64,000 nucleotides of DNA from Methanolinea sp. (GTDB taxonomy: Archaea > Halobacteriota > Methanomicrobia > Methanomicrobiales > Methanospirillaceae). The position numbers were made by a program, and so were the translations under genes. Of the stretch, positions 10,010-18,820 are shown in pieces. The DNA lies in the NCBI GenBank assembly GCA_018262855.1, contig JADFDO010000006.1, positions 93,249 through 157,248 on the forward strand. Direction: 5' to 3'. The notes under the pieces were generated by a model, which worked only from the letters and a program-made list of their open reading frames with translations, ran no database searches and had not been told where the DNA came from. Positions within the stretch are counted from its first letter, which is position 1; the number at the start of each line of letters is the position of its first letter.

Positions 10010-10591
10010 ATGAATATGAACTCAGGACTGAAAGTGGGAGCCCTTCTCCTCGCACTCACCGCGATTCTGATCTTCGCGGGATGTACCCAGCCAGCAACCA
10101 CGACCAACCCGACCCCGCATCCCACCGCGACCACCCCTGTATCCAGCACCGCGGTCCCGACTGTTGCCGTTGATAACCAGACCCTGAAGACAGAACTCGC
10201 CCTGTACGCGGGCGCTTTTGCTGAAGGCATCGATGGAAATGCACTCGCAACCGCTCTTAGGGAAGGGCCGAATTCCACGGCATTTGCAACAGTACTCGAC
10301 GATCTCAGGGCCTTCAAGGAAGCTGACCCCCGTATCAAGTACGTCTACACGCTCGAACAGCGGAACGGCAGGGTATTCTTCATCGTTGATGCGAACTACG
10401 GTCTCCCTGACGGTTCAAACTACATGGATGAATACAAAGACGCCCCACTCGAACTCTCAACTCCTGTGACTGCACCGATAGGCGTGGGCCCGTATACAGA
10501 CCAGTGGGGAACATTCTACTCCGGATATGCCCCGGTCAGCACCACCCCGGGAGGCCCGGCAATCCTGATGGGTGTCGATATCAAGGCTTAA
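10010..10591 (+). CDS. Lipoprotein with PDC/Cache-like sensing domain
   Basis: A 193-residue secreted lipoprotein. The signal ends in lipobox IFAGC (Cys about 24), and a Thr/Pro-rich linker follows. The C-terminal domain (about 60-193) has features of extracellular PDC/Cache sensor domains: DPRIKYVYTLEQRNGRVFF, FIVDANYG, then YMDEYKDAPLEL and QWGTFYSGYAPV. In other proteins this domain is fused to kinases or cyclases; here it stands alone. It lies 115 bp upstream of a receiver-CheC-kinase operon in the same direction, so it may be the external sensor for that group (inference). The PDC assignment is by pattern only. Confidence 0.75.
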   Translation: MNMNSGLKVGALLLALTAILIFAGCTQPATTTNPTPHPTATTPVSSTAVPTVAVDNQTLKTELALYAGAFAEGIDGNALATALREGPNSTAFATVLDDLRAFKEADPRIKYVYTLEQRNGRVFFIVDANYGLPDGSNYMDEYKDAPLELSTPVTAPIGVGPYTDQWGTFYSGYAPVSTTPGGPAILMGVDIKA

Positions 10592-10671
10592 TCCCCTTCT
10601 CTCTTTCTATTTCCCTGTTCGGGAATCATTATCCGGCAGCCTCAAACCCTACCATGCGCGAGATTCGTAGA

Positions 10672-10681
10672 ATGATATATA
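10672..10681 (+). promoter_or_regulatory. TATA box of the receiver-CheC-kinase operon
   Basis: ATGATATATA is centred about 29 nt before the ATG at 10706. It predicts a transcript with almost no leader and favours the start at 10706 over the internal ATG at 10724. It also suggests a promoter separate from the upstream lipoprotein gene. Confidence 0.5.
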
Positions 10682-10705
10682 GAAGAAGGTGCTACTATCT
10701 CTGAA

Positions 10706-11089
10706 ATGGTGGTGCGTCCGGGAATGCCCAAGATACTGACTATCGATGATTCCGGCTTTCAGCGTAAGATCATCACCTCAATCCTGGAACAGGAAGGATA
10801 TACTGTCTTTTCCGCAGAGAATGGAAAGACCGGGTTTTCCCTTGCATCAACGGAATCTCCCGACCTCATCATCTGCGACCTCCTGATGCCAGAGATGGAT
10901 GGGTATGCATTCTTGCGACTGGTGAAGGAGCGGAACCTCGCTATCCCCGTATTAATTCTCACGTCTGACATCCAGAAGACCACGCGGGAGGAATGCCTCT
11001 CCCTCGGGGCGGTAGATGTCCTGAACAAGCCTGTTACAAAAGTGATGCTGATCCCAAGAGTGAAAGCCGTGCTTGGTGGTGGGCGCTGA
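10706..11089 (+). CDS. Single-domain response regulator (CheY-like)
   Basis: A 127-residue protein made only of a receiver domain. The acidic pair is TIDD (about 13-15), the acceptor is Asp58 in LIICDLLMPEMDG, the switch Thr/Ser is in ILTSD and the Lys is in NKPV (about 108). It has no output domain, so it should act by protein contact or phosphotransfer. The next gene, a CheC-type phosphatase, begins two bases after its stop, and a PAS kinase follows. Together they make a kinase-receiver-phosphatase cassette. The CheY name is not used because no flagellar genes are nearby. Confidence 0.9.
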   Translation: MVVRPGMPKILTIDDSGFQRKIITSILEQEGYTVFSAENGKTGFSLASTESPDLIICDLLMPEMDGYAFLRLVKERNLAIPVLILTSDIQKTTREECLSLGAVDVLNKPVTKVMLIPRVKAVLGGGR

Positions 11090-11091
11090 TC

Positions 11092-11700
11092 ATGGACATT
11101 GACGATGATTCCGTCGATGCCATAAGGGAGCTGATCAACATCGGCGTCGGCAGGGCTGCGGGACTGCTCAACGAGATGACCGGGACCCACATCCAGCTGA
11201 AGGTGCCGGAGGTGAAAATCCTCGAGTATTCTGATCTGACCGGAGAAAAGCACGTGCTTGATCATGATCACCTCTCTGCCGTCATGCTCAGGTTCGAGGG
11301 ATCGTTCTCCGGGATCAGCATGCTCGTTTTTCCTCCTGAGAGTGCCGCCATTCTCATCACCGCTCTCACAGGCGAGAAGATCGAGGCGCCCGACCTCGAT
11401 GCACTCCGGGTCGAGACTCTGAATGAAGTCGGGAATATCGTGAACAATGCAGTGATGGGATCCATCACAAACGTGCTGCAGGAGAGGCTCACCTACAGCA
11501 TGCCAACCTACCACGAGGGCAGTATCGGGGAGATCCTCAATAGCGGGAGAGGAGGCAGGTATGAATGGGTTATCCTTGCCATATCCCAGTTCAATATCTC
11601 CGACCTGCACGTCGTCGGGAACATCCTCATGATATTCGAGATCGGATCGCTCGACAGCCTTCTACGGAAGCTTCGTGATTCTGCAGGATGCGCAGAATGA
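11092..11700 (+). CDS. cheC: CheC family protein phosphatase
   Basis: A 202-residue CheC. CheC/CheX/FliY phosphatases carry the motif (D/S)-x3-E-x2-N-x22-P. It is present twice and intact: Asp9, Glu13, Asn16, Pro39, and Glu108, Glu112, Asn115, Pro138 (Glu in place of Asp/Ser in the second). Two active sites suggest a working phosphatase for phospho-receivers, most simply the receiver encoded two bases upstream. The frame is open from 10993, but the ATG at 11092 is next to the receiver stop and starts the conserved helix. Its end overlaps the start of the kinase gene. The role may be signal termination in a non-flagellar pathway (inference). Confidence 0.88.
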   Translation: MDIDDDSVDAIRELINIGVGRAAGLLNEMTGTHIQLKVPEVKILEYSDLTGEKHVLDHDHLSAVMLRFEGSFSGISMLVFPPESAAILITALTGEKIEAPDLDALRVETLNEVGNIVNNAVMGSITNVLQERLTYSMPTYHEGSIGEILNSGRGGRYEWVILAISQFNISDLHVVGNILMIFEIGSLDSLLRKLRDSAGCAE

Positions 11701-12809
11701 ACATCTCCTCGTCTCTCCCGACGGTAGAATACCTGGATATCCTGCCATTGGGCGTGGTTGTCCTGGCGAACGATTACTCAGTGGTTTCATGGAACAGGAC
11801 GATATCAGAATGGACCGGGATCCCCGCAGAAGAGATTGCTGGCAGGGATATCAGGGAACGGTTCCCGCATTTGAGAGATACACGATATGCGCTGCGTATC
11901 CAGCAGGTTCTTGAAGGGGGGCCTGCTGCATTATTCTCCACCCAGTTCCACCCCCATTTCATACCTGCTCCTCTGCCAGACGGGACACTTCGCTTCCAGA
12001 AGACCTCCGTACATTCCTCTCATACCGGAGGGAAGAACTATGCAATATTCTTCATCGATGATGTGACCGAACTTGTCGCCCAGGTCCATGCGTTTCGAAA
12101 GATGAAGGATATGGCGTATGCCGAAGTCGAGGAGCGGAAGAGAAAAGAAGAGGCACTTGCACTTGCAAACAAAAAGATCAATCTTCTCTCCAGCATTACA
12201 CGACATGATATCCTGAACCAGATCATGGCGCTTAAATTTTATATCGAACTGATGCGGGAAGAGAAGGATCCCGCTGTCATATCTGAAATCCTCCAGAAGG
12301 AAGAGAGCCTCGCGGGTGTCATCGAGCACCAGGTCAATTTTGCCCGCGATTACCAGGAGATGGGAATCCACGCTCCTGCCTGGCAGCAGGTGAACGAGAG
12401 TATCGAGAATGCCATTGCATCCCTGCCCACCAAAGGGATCGACATCATCAAGGATCTCGATTCTCTTGAAGTGTTTGCCGATCCGCTTCTTGAAAAGGTA
12501 TTCTATAACCTGATCGACAATGCCCTCAACTATGGTGGCCCCACGATGACCTCTATTAGGGTGACGTCAGAAAAGACCACTGAAGGTCTTGTACTCTCCC
12601 TGGAAGACAACGGGACCGGAATTGAGGCAAAGGACAGGGAATACCTGTTCACACATGGCTTTGGGAAACACACGGGACTTGGATTATTCCTCATCCGTGA
12701 GATCCTCTCCATTACGGGAATAGGGATAAGGGAAGCAGGATCCCCGGGTAAAGGGGCACGGTTCGAGATAGTGGTCCCGGAAGGAAAGTATCGGTATAAA
12801 AGAGAATGA
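11688..12809 (+). CDS. PAS domain sensor histidine kinase
   Basis: A 373-residue cytoplasmic kinase. One PAS domain (about 12-125) is followed by a short coiled segment and the kinase core: His173 in SITRHD, N box YNLIDNALNYGG, G1 EDNGTGIE and G2 HTGLGLF. The core is the same subfamily as the giant kinases here, but there is no receiver domain and only one PAS. The start at 11688 overlaps cheC by 13 bases. The ATG at 11697 forms an ATGA overlap with the cheC stop and has AGGA eight bases ahead, so it may be the true start. It is probably the kinase for the receiver at 10706. Confidence 0.9.
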   Translation: MRRMNISSSLPTVEYLDILPLGVVVLANDYSVVSWNRTISEWTGIPAEEIAGRDIRERFPHLRDTRYALRIQQVLEGGPAALFSTQFHPHFIPAPLPDGTLRFQKTSVHSSHTGGKNYAIFFIDDVTELVAQVHAFRKMKDMAYAEVEERKRKEEALALANKKINLLSSITRHDILNQIMALKFYIELMREEKDPAVISEILQKEESLAGVIEHQVNFARDYQEMGIHAPAWQQVNESIENAIASLPTKGIDIIKDLDSLEVFADPLLEKVFYNLIDNALNYGGPTMTSIRVTSEKTTEGLVLSLEDNGTGIEAKDREYLFTHGFGKHTGLGLFLIREILSITGIGIREAGSPGKGARFEIVVPEGKYRYKRE

Positions 12810-12931
12810 AGGGCCTTATCTCGAAAAAAGAAATTCACTTCCTGGTCGTATCATGAAGAAATGGTTGGGAGGACAACCCGTATTTTACACATCATGACCC
12901 CATCTCCAGGCGGTATCTGATGAAGTCCCTT

Positions 12932-13369
12932 TCAGAGAATATCTTCAAGTATGCCTGCAGCATCGCGGACGCATTCAAAACATTTCGTAGTGAAAAGTCC
13001 ACTCTCCCTTGCTTTTTGGTACTCAACAGGATCGTTCAGGTTATACCCGAGTATCGCGGTGCAGTTGACCGAACCCTGCCGGGCAGAAAACTCCTCCATG
13101 AACTTCCGCGTGAGTGCCCGGGTCCTCTCGGTCGCATTCTCATCACCGGGAGTCCCCTTCCCATAGCGAAGCCCGATGACAAGGATCGCTCCTGATACCG
13201 CCCCGCAGATATTCCCCGTTCTTGATATCCCCGCACCAAATCCACAGGCAATCTTCCGTGCTGTCTCCTCGTCAAGCCCGAGATCTCTAGAGAATGCCGA
13301 GAATACTGCTGCCGAACAGGTGAACCCGTTCCTGAATGCAGCCAAGGCGCTGTCCGTCCCTTTCATCAT
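12932..13369 (-). CDS. C_GCAxxG_C_C family redox protein
   Basis: A protein of about 145 residues of the C-GCAxxG-C-C family, putative redox-active proteins with spaced cysteines. Visible are NGFTCSAAVFSAF, ACGFGAGISRTGNICGAVSGA, GSVNCTAILGY and the C-terminal KCFECV. These match the family's conserved cysteine pattern and glycine motif. The cysteines may hold a metal or Fe-S centre or cycle between thiol and disulfide; the substrate is unknown. The open frame begins at a GTG (13372). The ATG at 13369, with AGGAG four bases upstream, or the ATG at 13366 is a better start. Confidence 0.85.
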   Translation of the reverse strand: MMKGTDSALAAFRNGFTCSAAVFSAFSRDLGLDEETARKIACGFGAGISRTGNICGAVSGAILVIGLRYGKGTPGDENATERTRALTRKFMEEFSARQGSVNCTAILGYNLNDPVEYQKARESGLFTTKCFECVRDAAGILEDIL

Positions 13370-13528
13370 CACACTCCTGGATTGTTGTGATATTCATTTG
13401 AACCGGGATACATCTATGGGAGGATAGGGGATTTCTCTGAATGGAATGCTGCCAAAGGCCTCCATTCCTGTCGTCAACACACTTCGTTCACCGAAGAAAA
13501 AGAGTTACATTTGAAAGGTTGAGGGGAA

Positions 13529-14107
13529 TCAGCTTCCGAATAACTTTTTGAGCATGCCCATGATCCCGGCCGCTTCCTCTTTTTTCCCGAGGAACTGGCT
13601 TGCAAGGGCAGCTGCATCCGGCGATGCCTGCATTGCCATCTTGGACTGCTCGCCGAGGAGGCCGGAGAGACTATTCTGGTCAGTCTTACCCCCCATCATC
13701 TTTCCGACGTACCCCATCACCATGGGGGTTGCGATGGTCAGAACCTTCCCGACGATTTCAGGCGGAAGGCCTGTCTTCTTTGCAATGGCGTTCTGGATAT
13801 TGCCCATCTGGCTCCCAAGGAGCATGCCTGCCATGCCCGACATCGCGGATGATCCACCCGAGCCACCGAGCATATTCGCAATGCTGTCCATCCCCGTGCT
13901 GCCACCCATCTGCCCCATCATCTTGGTGATCATGTCAGCACCACCTGACGTTGATGCACTGTTTGCCATGGAGCCCATCACCATGGGAAGTGCCATTGAG
14001 AGGGCAGACTGCACACCTTTCTCGTCTCCTCCCACTGACTTTACTATGGATGCGAGATTGTCCCCCGTCCCCACCTGCTTCATCAGATCTGCAACAATAG
14101 AGTCCAT
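13529..14107 (-). CDS. DUF937 (YidB-like) protein
   Basis: A 192-residue protein rich in Met, Gly, Ala and Ser, matching DUF937. It has two helical repeats of the type ALSMALPMVMGSMA (about 33-46) and KVLTIATPMVMGYVGKMM, joined by a Gly/Ser/Met-rich low-complexity linker (about 58-96). There is no signal peptide. The family has no settled function. A TATA-like sequence (14129-14139) is centred about 27 nt upstream of the ATG, so the gene is probably leaderless. Confidence 0.82.
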   Translation of the reverse strand: MDSIVADLMKQVGTGDNLASIVKSVGGDEKGVQSALSMALPMVMGSMANSASTSGGADMITKMMGQMGGSTGMDSIANMLGGSGGSSAMSGMAGMLLGSQMGNIQNAIAKKTGLPPEIVGKVLTIATPMVMGYVGKMMGGKTDQNSLSGLLGEQSKMAMQASPDAAALASQFLGKKEEAAGIMGMLKKLFGS

Positions 14108-14128
14108 ACTGAAGAATAACAGATAATG

Positions 14129-14139
14129 CTTTTAATACT
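14129..14139 (-). promoter_or_regulatory. TATA box for the DUF937 gene (leaderless)
   Basis: On the minus strand AGTATTAAAAG is centred about 27 nt from the start codon at 14107, the usual distance to an archaeal transcription start. A leaderless transcript is predicted. Confidence 0.45.
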
Positions 14140-14353
14140 ATGGATCATAGCAGGAAGATACGGCGAATCATTCGTCATTGTTCGATCGGACTTTCCCATT
14201 CCGGGCCGTACAGTATTGCGGGGGAAGAATGTTTTTCTCGTCCGTGAACTATGTGGTACGTAGCAAAGAAGGCGAATTATTCTGCCTTTATGGCTCTTCC
14301 TGCACAGGCTGGCAGATTTCTGAACGTATGGAATGACAGGACGCTGACCCGGT

Positions 14354-15244
14354 ATGGTTCGATGGCCCCATGAACTTGGATTGCAGATGCGGATGATAGG
14401 AACGCTCTTTCTCCTTGCGCTCCTCTATTTTATCTTCATCGCGGTACTCGCATATCTCGGAGTCGATGCAATCCTCCTCCTCGGGATTGTGCTCTTCATG
14501 ATGCTGATCCAGTATTTCTTCTCCGACAAGATTGCCCTCATGTCCATGGGTGCCCGTGAAGTCACCGAACAGGAAGAGCCCCGGCTCTACGAGACCCTGA
14601 CACGCCTCTGTGCCATTGCTGGTATCAGCCGCCCGAGGCTTGCCATCGTGGACAAGAATATCCCGAACGCTTTTGCGACCGGGCGGAACCAGAAGAACTC
14701 GGTGATCGCGGTTACGACCGGTCTCCGCAATCTGCTCAGCCAGGATGAACTCGAAGCAGTGATCGCCCATGAACTCAGCCATGTCAAGAACCGGGACGTG
14801 ATGGTCATCACGCTCGCAAGTTTCATATCGACCGCAGCATTCTTCATCTTCAGGAGTTTCCTCCTTTCAGGGCAGCAGTCCGGAGGGCGTGGGAGGCAGA
14901 ACCTCTGGTTCATAGTCCCTATCCTCGCTGCGGTAGTCTGGGTAATCAGTTACCTGCTGATAAAAGCCCTCTCCCGCTACCGTGAATTTGCGGCCGACAG
15001 AGGATCAGCGATCCTCACGGGCCGGCCATCACACCTTGCATCGGCCTTAATGAAGATCAGCGGGCTTATGGAGCGGGTTCCCACGAACGACCTCCGGAAA
15101 GTCGAGGGCATGAATGCATTCTTCATCATCCCTGCCATCTCCGGGTCCTCGATCTTTAACCTCTTCTCCACCCACCCGACCGTGGAGCAGCGGATCGCGG
15201 CGCTTGAGCGGATAGAGAGGGAGCTGGGAAGCCATGGGATTTAA
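14354..15244 (+). CDS. htpX: HtpX-type membrane zinc metalloprotease
   Basis: A 296-residue integral membrane protease. Two N-terminal helices (about 14-55) precede the catalytic domain. The zinc motif is HELSH (His139, Glu140, His143), with the third ligand Glu211 in SRYREFAADRGSA. A second hydrophobic pair (about 152-205) lies between them, as in other HtpX proteins. It probably degrades damaged membrane proteins during envelope stress. It overlaps the pspAB gene by 11 bases, and this htpX-pspAB pair faces pspA-pspAA. The start matches the usual N-terminal pattern of archaeal HtpX (basic and Trp-containing, then GLQ). Confidence 0.93.
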   Translation: MVRWPHELGLQMRMIGTLFLLALLYFIFIAVLAYLGVDAILLLGIVLFMMLIQYFFSDKIALMSMGAREVTEQEEPRLYETLTRLCAIAGISRPRLAIVDKNIPNAFATGRNQKNSVIAVTTGLRNLLSQDELEAVIAHELSHVKNRDVMVITLASFISTAAFFIFRSFLLSGQQSGGRGRQNLWFIVPILAAVVWVISYLLIKALSRYREFAADRGSAILTGRPSHLASALMKISGLMERVPTNDLRKVEGMNAFFIIPAISGSSIFNLFSTHPTVEQRIAALERIERELGSHGI

Positions 15245-15806
15245 GGAGACCCTGAGCGCAATCCTTGGCACCACAAGGCTCCCCAGGGCAAAACTCGACA
15301 CGCTCTTTGCAATCTCCGCGGCGAGCGTCACGATGCAGACCGAGTTCTCTTTAAAGCCCTCTTCATCAGCAGGCATCTGTTTCAAGCCCATCGAGTCATC
15401 CGGGTATGATGAAGCCCGGAAAGAGATTGAAGAACTTCTCCAGTTCAGTGCCAGGGAGACAGAGAGCAGGTTCAGGCAGGTGACCGATGAATACAGGTTC
15501 ACCTGGGTGATCCTGGAGGACCCGGACTTCGAGGACCTGGTAACAGGAATCCACCTCGTGAGCCAGACCCTCATCGAGAAGGGGTTTGGCGCGTATATAC
15601 TCTGTGCTGTCTTCAGGTTCGAGAAGGAGAAACCGTTCTACTGGATTTACAATTTCAAGCAGGGGAAGTATTATCCATTCATCCCTGACGGGAACAAGAT
15701 GCGTGACCATGCCCTCGAGTTCAGGATACGGTCGCTCCTCGAGCGTGAACTCCCTATCGAAAATGACGTGGGGAAGTGGTATCCACTCTGGGGCATTCCC
15801 CTGTAA
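15234..15806 (+). CDS. pspAB: PspA-associated protein PspAB
   Basis: A 190-residue soluble protein matching PspAB, a partner of PspA-type stress systems in archaea and actinobacteria. Recognised features are the start GFKETLSAILGTTRLP, the FAISAAS segment and the C-terminal WYPLWGIPL. Its function is not known; it is found with htpX and with PspA/PspAA. It overlaps the end of htpX. It converges on pspAA with about 60 bases between the stop codons. No catalytic motif is obvious. Confidence 0.85.
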   Translation: MGFKETLSAILGTTRLPRAKLDTLFAISAASVTMQTEFSLKPSSSAGICFKPIESSGYDEARKEIEELLQFSARETESRFRQVTDEYRFTWVILEDPDFEDLVTGIHLVSQTLIEKGFGAYILCAVFRFEKEKPFYWIYNFKQGKYYPFIPDGNKMRDHALEFRIRSLLERELPIENDVGKWYPLWGIPL

Positions 15807-15869
15807 GAATCTGTTCCTGGATTGTTGAAAAGATACTGGAGGGTTTTCCTCCGGTGTTCTCTGTATGGA

Positions 15870-16148
15870 TTAATCCTTGAAGATCCCTGATCCCTTGAAT
15901 ATGTCCCTTGCCTCTTCGATGGTCATATCTGCAGGAGGCACTATGATATCCGACTCAACAATCTCCTTTGCGGTAACTTTCTTCCCTTCACGGATGACCA
16001 TGCCGATCAGCTCATCGAGGCTTTTCTTGTACGCTTTTTTATTTCCCTTCTCCACATACCCAACGATCTTGTTGTCAACCTTATTCAGGTCATCAAAGAG
16101 GCTGCTGTTGACACGGTATTGCCCCTGACCCATAATGCGGATGATCAT
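15870..16148 (-). CDS. pspAA: PspA-associated protein PspAA
   Basis: A 92-residue protein matching PspAA: the start MIIRIMGQGQYRV, then DKIVGYVE and the C-terminal EEARDIFKGSG. The family accompanies PspA in archaea and many bacteria outside Proteobacteria and probably modulates it. Its ATG overlaps the last codons of pspA, so the pair is translated from one message. It completes a four-component set with htpX and pspAB on the opposite strand. Confidence 0.88.
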   Translation of the reverse strand: MIIRIMGQGQYRVNSSLFDDLNKVDNKIVGYVEKGNKKAYKKSLDELIGMVIREGKKVTAKEIVESDIIVPPADMTIEEARDIFKGSGIFKD

Positions 16149-16843
16149 CTCCCCACCTCTGCCTTGAGTTTCTCAAGCTCTGCGTCGACACCGCTCTTCT
16201 GGCTGATCTTTGCAAGCTCCCGCTCGATATCGTCTTCACCCGCGGTGAAATCTACAAGCGTCCCTTCGGCAATGAGTTCGTCGAGAGCGGCAGAGCGCGC
16301 TTTCATCTCTTCAGTCTTGTTTTCAGCCCGCTCGATCGAGACACCGATATCCGCCATCTCTTCGCTGATTCCAGAGACAGATTCACTGATCTTGACTTGA
16401 GCCTCCGCCGCAGAATATTGGGCCTTGATCGTCTCCTTCCTTGTCCTGAACACCTCGATCTTGGTCGAGAGCCGCTTCTCCGCTTCCACAAGCTTCTCCT
16501 GCTCTGCTTCCAGCGTTGCAATCTCCTTGTCAAGGTTCGAGATCTGGGAGGTGAGCGCGGCTTTTCGTTCGAGTGCAAGTCGTGCGAGATCGTCGCGCTG
16601 TGCCTTGAGGGCATCGCGTGCCTGGGCATCGAGCTTCTCGCTGTTCTGGACGACCTTTGCCTTCTGCAGCTGCAAGCGTTTTTTGGAGGTGGCAACCTCC
16701 GCGACGCCTCTCTTGACGTTCTGCAGGAGTTCCAGCTGCTTCTCGTACGAGTAATCGAGAGTCTCCCTTGGATCCTCCATCTTGCCGATCAGCTTGTCCA
16801 TTTTCGCCTTGATTACGGTCCCCATCCTGTTTAAAAGACCCAT
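16145..16843 (-). CDS. pspA: PspA/IM30 family envelope-stress protein
   Basis: A 232-residue, almost wholly helical coiled-coil protein of the PspA/IM30/Vipp1 family. It starts GLLNRMGTVIKAKMDKLIGKMEDP, and long heptad-rich helices follow (about 25-190). Such proteins polymerise on stressed membranes and stabilise them. A GGAG ribosome binding site lies seven to eight bases ahead of the ATG. It is the first gene of a two-gene operon with pspAA. No transcriptional activator of the PspF type is present, so regulation must differ from the enterobacterial system. Confidence 0.93.
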   Translation of the reverse strand: MGLLNRMGTVIKAKMDKLIGKMEDPRETLDYSYEKQLELLQNVKRGVAEVATSKKRLQLQKAKVVQNSEKLDAQARDALKAQRDDLARLALERKAALTSQISNLDKEIATLEAEQEKLVEAEKRLSTKIEVFRTRKETIKAQYSAAEAQVKISESVSGISEEMADIGVSIERAENKTEEMKARSAALDELIAEGTLVDFTAGEDDIERELAKISQKSGVDAELEKLKAEVGR

Positions 16844-17105
16844 TTTTTTTCTCCTTATTCACGTGACTTCATGCCACGCGGATACTTGTTATGAGGTACC
16901 AGATTGTCCATATACTTTGTGACCCCTGCATTCCGGAACCCTCTGCAGATCTGAAACTTTCGTCAGGATACGAGGGAGAATGTGTTTACGGGAATTTTTT
17001 TTCTGGTTCGGAGGGAAGAAGAAGTGCCCGGGTGGGTTCCCAGGGCCCGGGAGTGTCGAAACTATCAAATGGAGGTTCTCTCTATGCTATGTTGGAGAAC
17101 AGATT

Positions 17106-17333
17106 ATGGCAAAAAAGAATGATGCGACCGTAGTCAAGGTCATAGAACTGATAGGAAGCTCCCCCAAGAACTGGGAGGAAGCCGTCCAGAATGCTGTCAA
17201 GGAAGCCTCAAAGTCCGTCAGGAATATCAAGGGAGTCGACCTGAAGCGCTGCACCGCAAAAGTAGCCAACGGAAAAATAGTTGAATACCGGGCAGTGGTG
17301 AAAGTCGCATTCATTGTCGAAAGGGAGATTTGA
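17106..17333 (+). CDS. Dodecin, flavin-binding protein
   Basis: A 75-residue protein of the dodecin family, which forms dodecamers that store or buffer flavins. It has the short strand-helix-strand-strand pattern and the flavin-stacking Trp in the motif SSPKNWEEAVQNAV (about 18-31). The frame is open from 16980, but the ATG at 17106 gives the normal dodecin length and follows a GGAGAACA-type ribosome binding site. It is a single gene with about 260 bases of non-coding sequence upstream. Confidence 0.92.
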   Translation: MAKKNDATVVKVIELIGSSPKNWEEAVQNAVKEASKSVRNIKGVDLKRCTAKVANGKIVEYRAVVKVAFIVEREI

Positions 17334-17572
17334 CCTCTCTTTTTCACAGTACTTTTTTAGTCTGAGCATTTCCTGATGCGATCTTTCCGTTCCCCCCGTT
17401 ATGGAAGAATCCTCAGCGCATCATCGTGAATGACCACTTGATCTGAGAATGTTCAGCCTGGTTTTTACTTCGGTATTCCTGAACGAATGATCCCATTTAC
17501 CAAAAAAATATTTTTCATCTTTGGGCAGAGAGCATATACCCTGCACTGAATCATAGATGGGTGTGAAGAACC

Positions 17573-18448
17573 ATGAGAAGAGACGGACGAAGAAGTACGA
17601 ATGTCGAGGATAAACGTGGGATAGGGGGGAGCAAGGGAGTTATCGGTGGCGGGATTGGCGTGATTGTCGTCGTTGTGATTGCCCTTCTGCTCGGAGCCGA
17701 CCCGAGCGCGGTGCTGAGCTCGGTCACCGAGCAGGGAGGCTATCCTTCTGATGGAACCGTCCCTACCGCTACATTCTCTGCAGAAGAGAACGAGATGGCT
17801 GATTTTGTCTCGATCGTCCTTGCCGACACCGAGGATACCTGGAATCCTATCTTCAGGTCACAAAAAAGGAACTATACAGAACCTAAACTGGTCCTGTTCT
17901 CAGGAGGTGTCCAGTCTGCATGCGGCTATGCACAGTCGGCCATGGGACCTTTCTACTGCCCTGCTGACCAGAAGGTCTACATCGATCTCTCGTTCTACCA
18001 GTCGCTGAAGGACCAGTACGGGGCCCCGGGCGATTTCGCCCAGGCGTACGTTATCGCCCACGAGGTCGGCCACCACATCCAGAACCTTGATGGAAAGTTA
18101 TCCCAGATCCAGCGACTCCAGGGTCAGACCGATGAAACCACCGCGAACAGGCTTTCCGTCATGCTCGAACTGCAGGCTGACTGCTATGCAGGACTCTGGG
18201 CGCACCATGCGAACCGGGCCCGCGGGGTCGTGGAGCCGGGAGATATTGACGAAGCACTGAATGCCGCATCGAAGATCGGTGACGATACCCTCCAGAAACA
18301 GGCACAGGGGTATGTGGTCCCGGACTCCTTCACCCACGGTTCATCTGCCCAGCGGAAGCAGGCCTTCATGACCGGGTACCAGAGCGGGGATGTTGCGGCG
18401 TGCGCAATATGCACCTCGGATACCTCTTGCCTGGCTGCTGCACAATAA
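17573..18448 (+). CDS. Neutral zinc metallopeptidase (YpfJ-like)
   Basis: A 291-residue membrane-anchored protease of the predicted neutral zinc metallopeptidase family. One membrane helix (about 22-42) anchors it. The exported domain carries HEVGHH (His163, Glu164, His167) after a Cys pair (CGYAQSAMGPFYCP). It continues to ELQADCYAGLWAH, a family block that supplies the third ligand. Arg/Asp-rich residues precede the helix, as in bacterial members. The substrate is unknown. The gene is apparently monocistronic; TATA-like sequences lie near 17530. Confidence 0.92.
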   Translation: MRRDGRRSTNVEDKRGIGGSKGVIGGGIGVIVVVVIALLLGADPSAVLSSVTEQGGYPSDGTVPTATFSAEENEMADFVSIVLADTEDTWNPIFRSQKRNYTEPKLVLFSGGVQSACGYAQSAMGPFYCPADQKVYIDLSFYQSLKDQYGAPGDFAQAYVIAHEVGHHIQNLDGKLSQIQRLQGQTDETTANRLSVMLELQADCYAGLWAHHANRARGVVEPGDIDEALNAASKIGDDTLQKQAQGYVVPDSFTHGSSAQRKQAFMTGYQSGDVAACAICTSDTSCLAAAQ

Positions 18449-18820
18449 GTGCCGGACCACGATATCCCGGTGCCTGGCTGCCAGTCGGTATCCTGGCAGA
18501 CCGATCTTCCTTTTTTCTACCGAATCGTATCGCTACTGAATTGGCGATTCGTCGGAGATACCGGGGGTGGAATAGCTACGAAAAATTGTACGGCCCCGTC
18601 TTTTTAAAGATCAGAACCCTTCCTTTCGTTTCATCTGAAGGGGTATATCAGAAATTTCCCACCTGAACCGGCTATCCATGTGGCCACGGATTGATCCTGC
18701 AGTTGCAACGAACCATACCTATTTCCCCATCCGGTGCCGTGTAATTACTACCAAGAAGATGTGATGGGAGGGATCGCATTGAATCCCTGACCCTGCATGT
18801 TTCACTTTCCATGATTGGGC
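18449..18820. other. 372-bp intergenic region
   Basis: Non-coding stretch between the zinc peptidase and the broken REC-PAS gene. It contains a T-run near 18510 that may end transcription of the peptidase gene, followed by a 7-bp inverted repeat (CGAATCG at 18521-18527 and CGATTCG at 18545-18551). I see no convincing small ORF, promoter or RNA gene in the rest. Confidence 0.4.

Noticed and set aside
18521..18551. 7-bp inverted repeat with a 17-base gap
   Set aside because: Short stem and long loop, expected by chance; kept only as a note in the intergenic entry.
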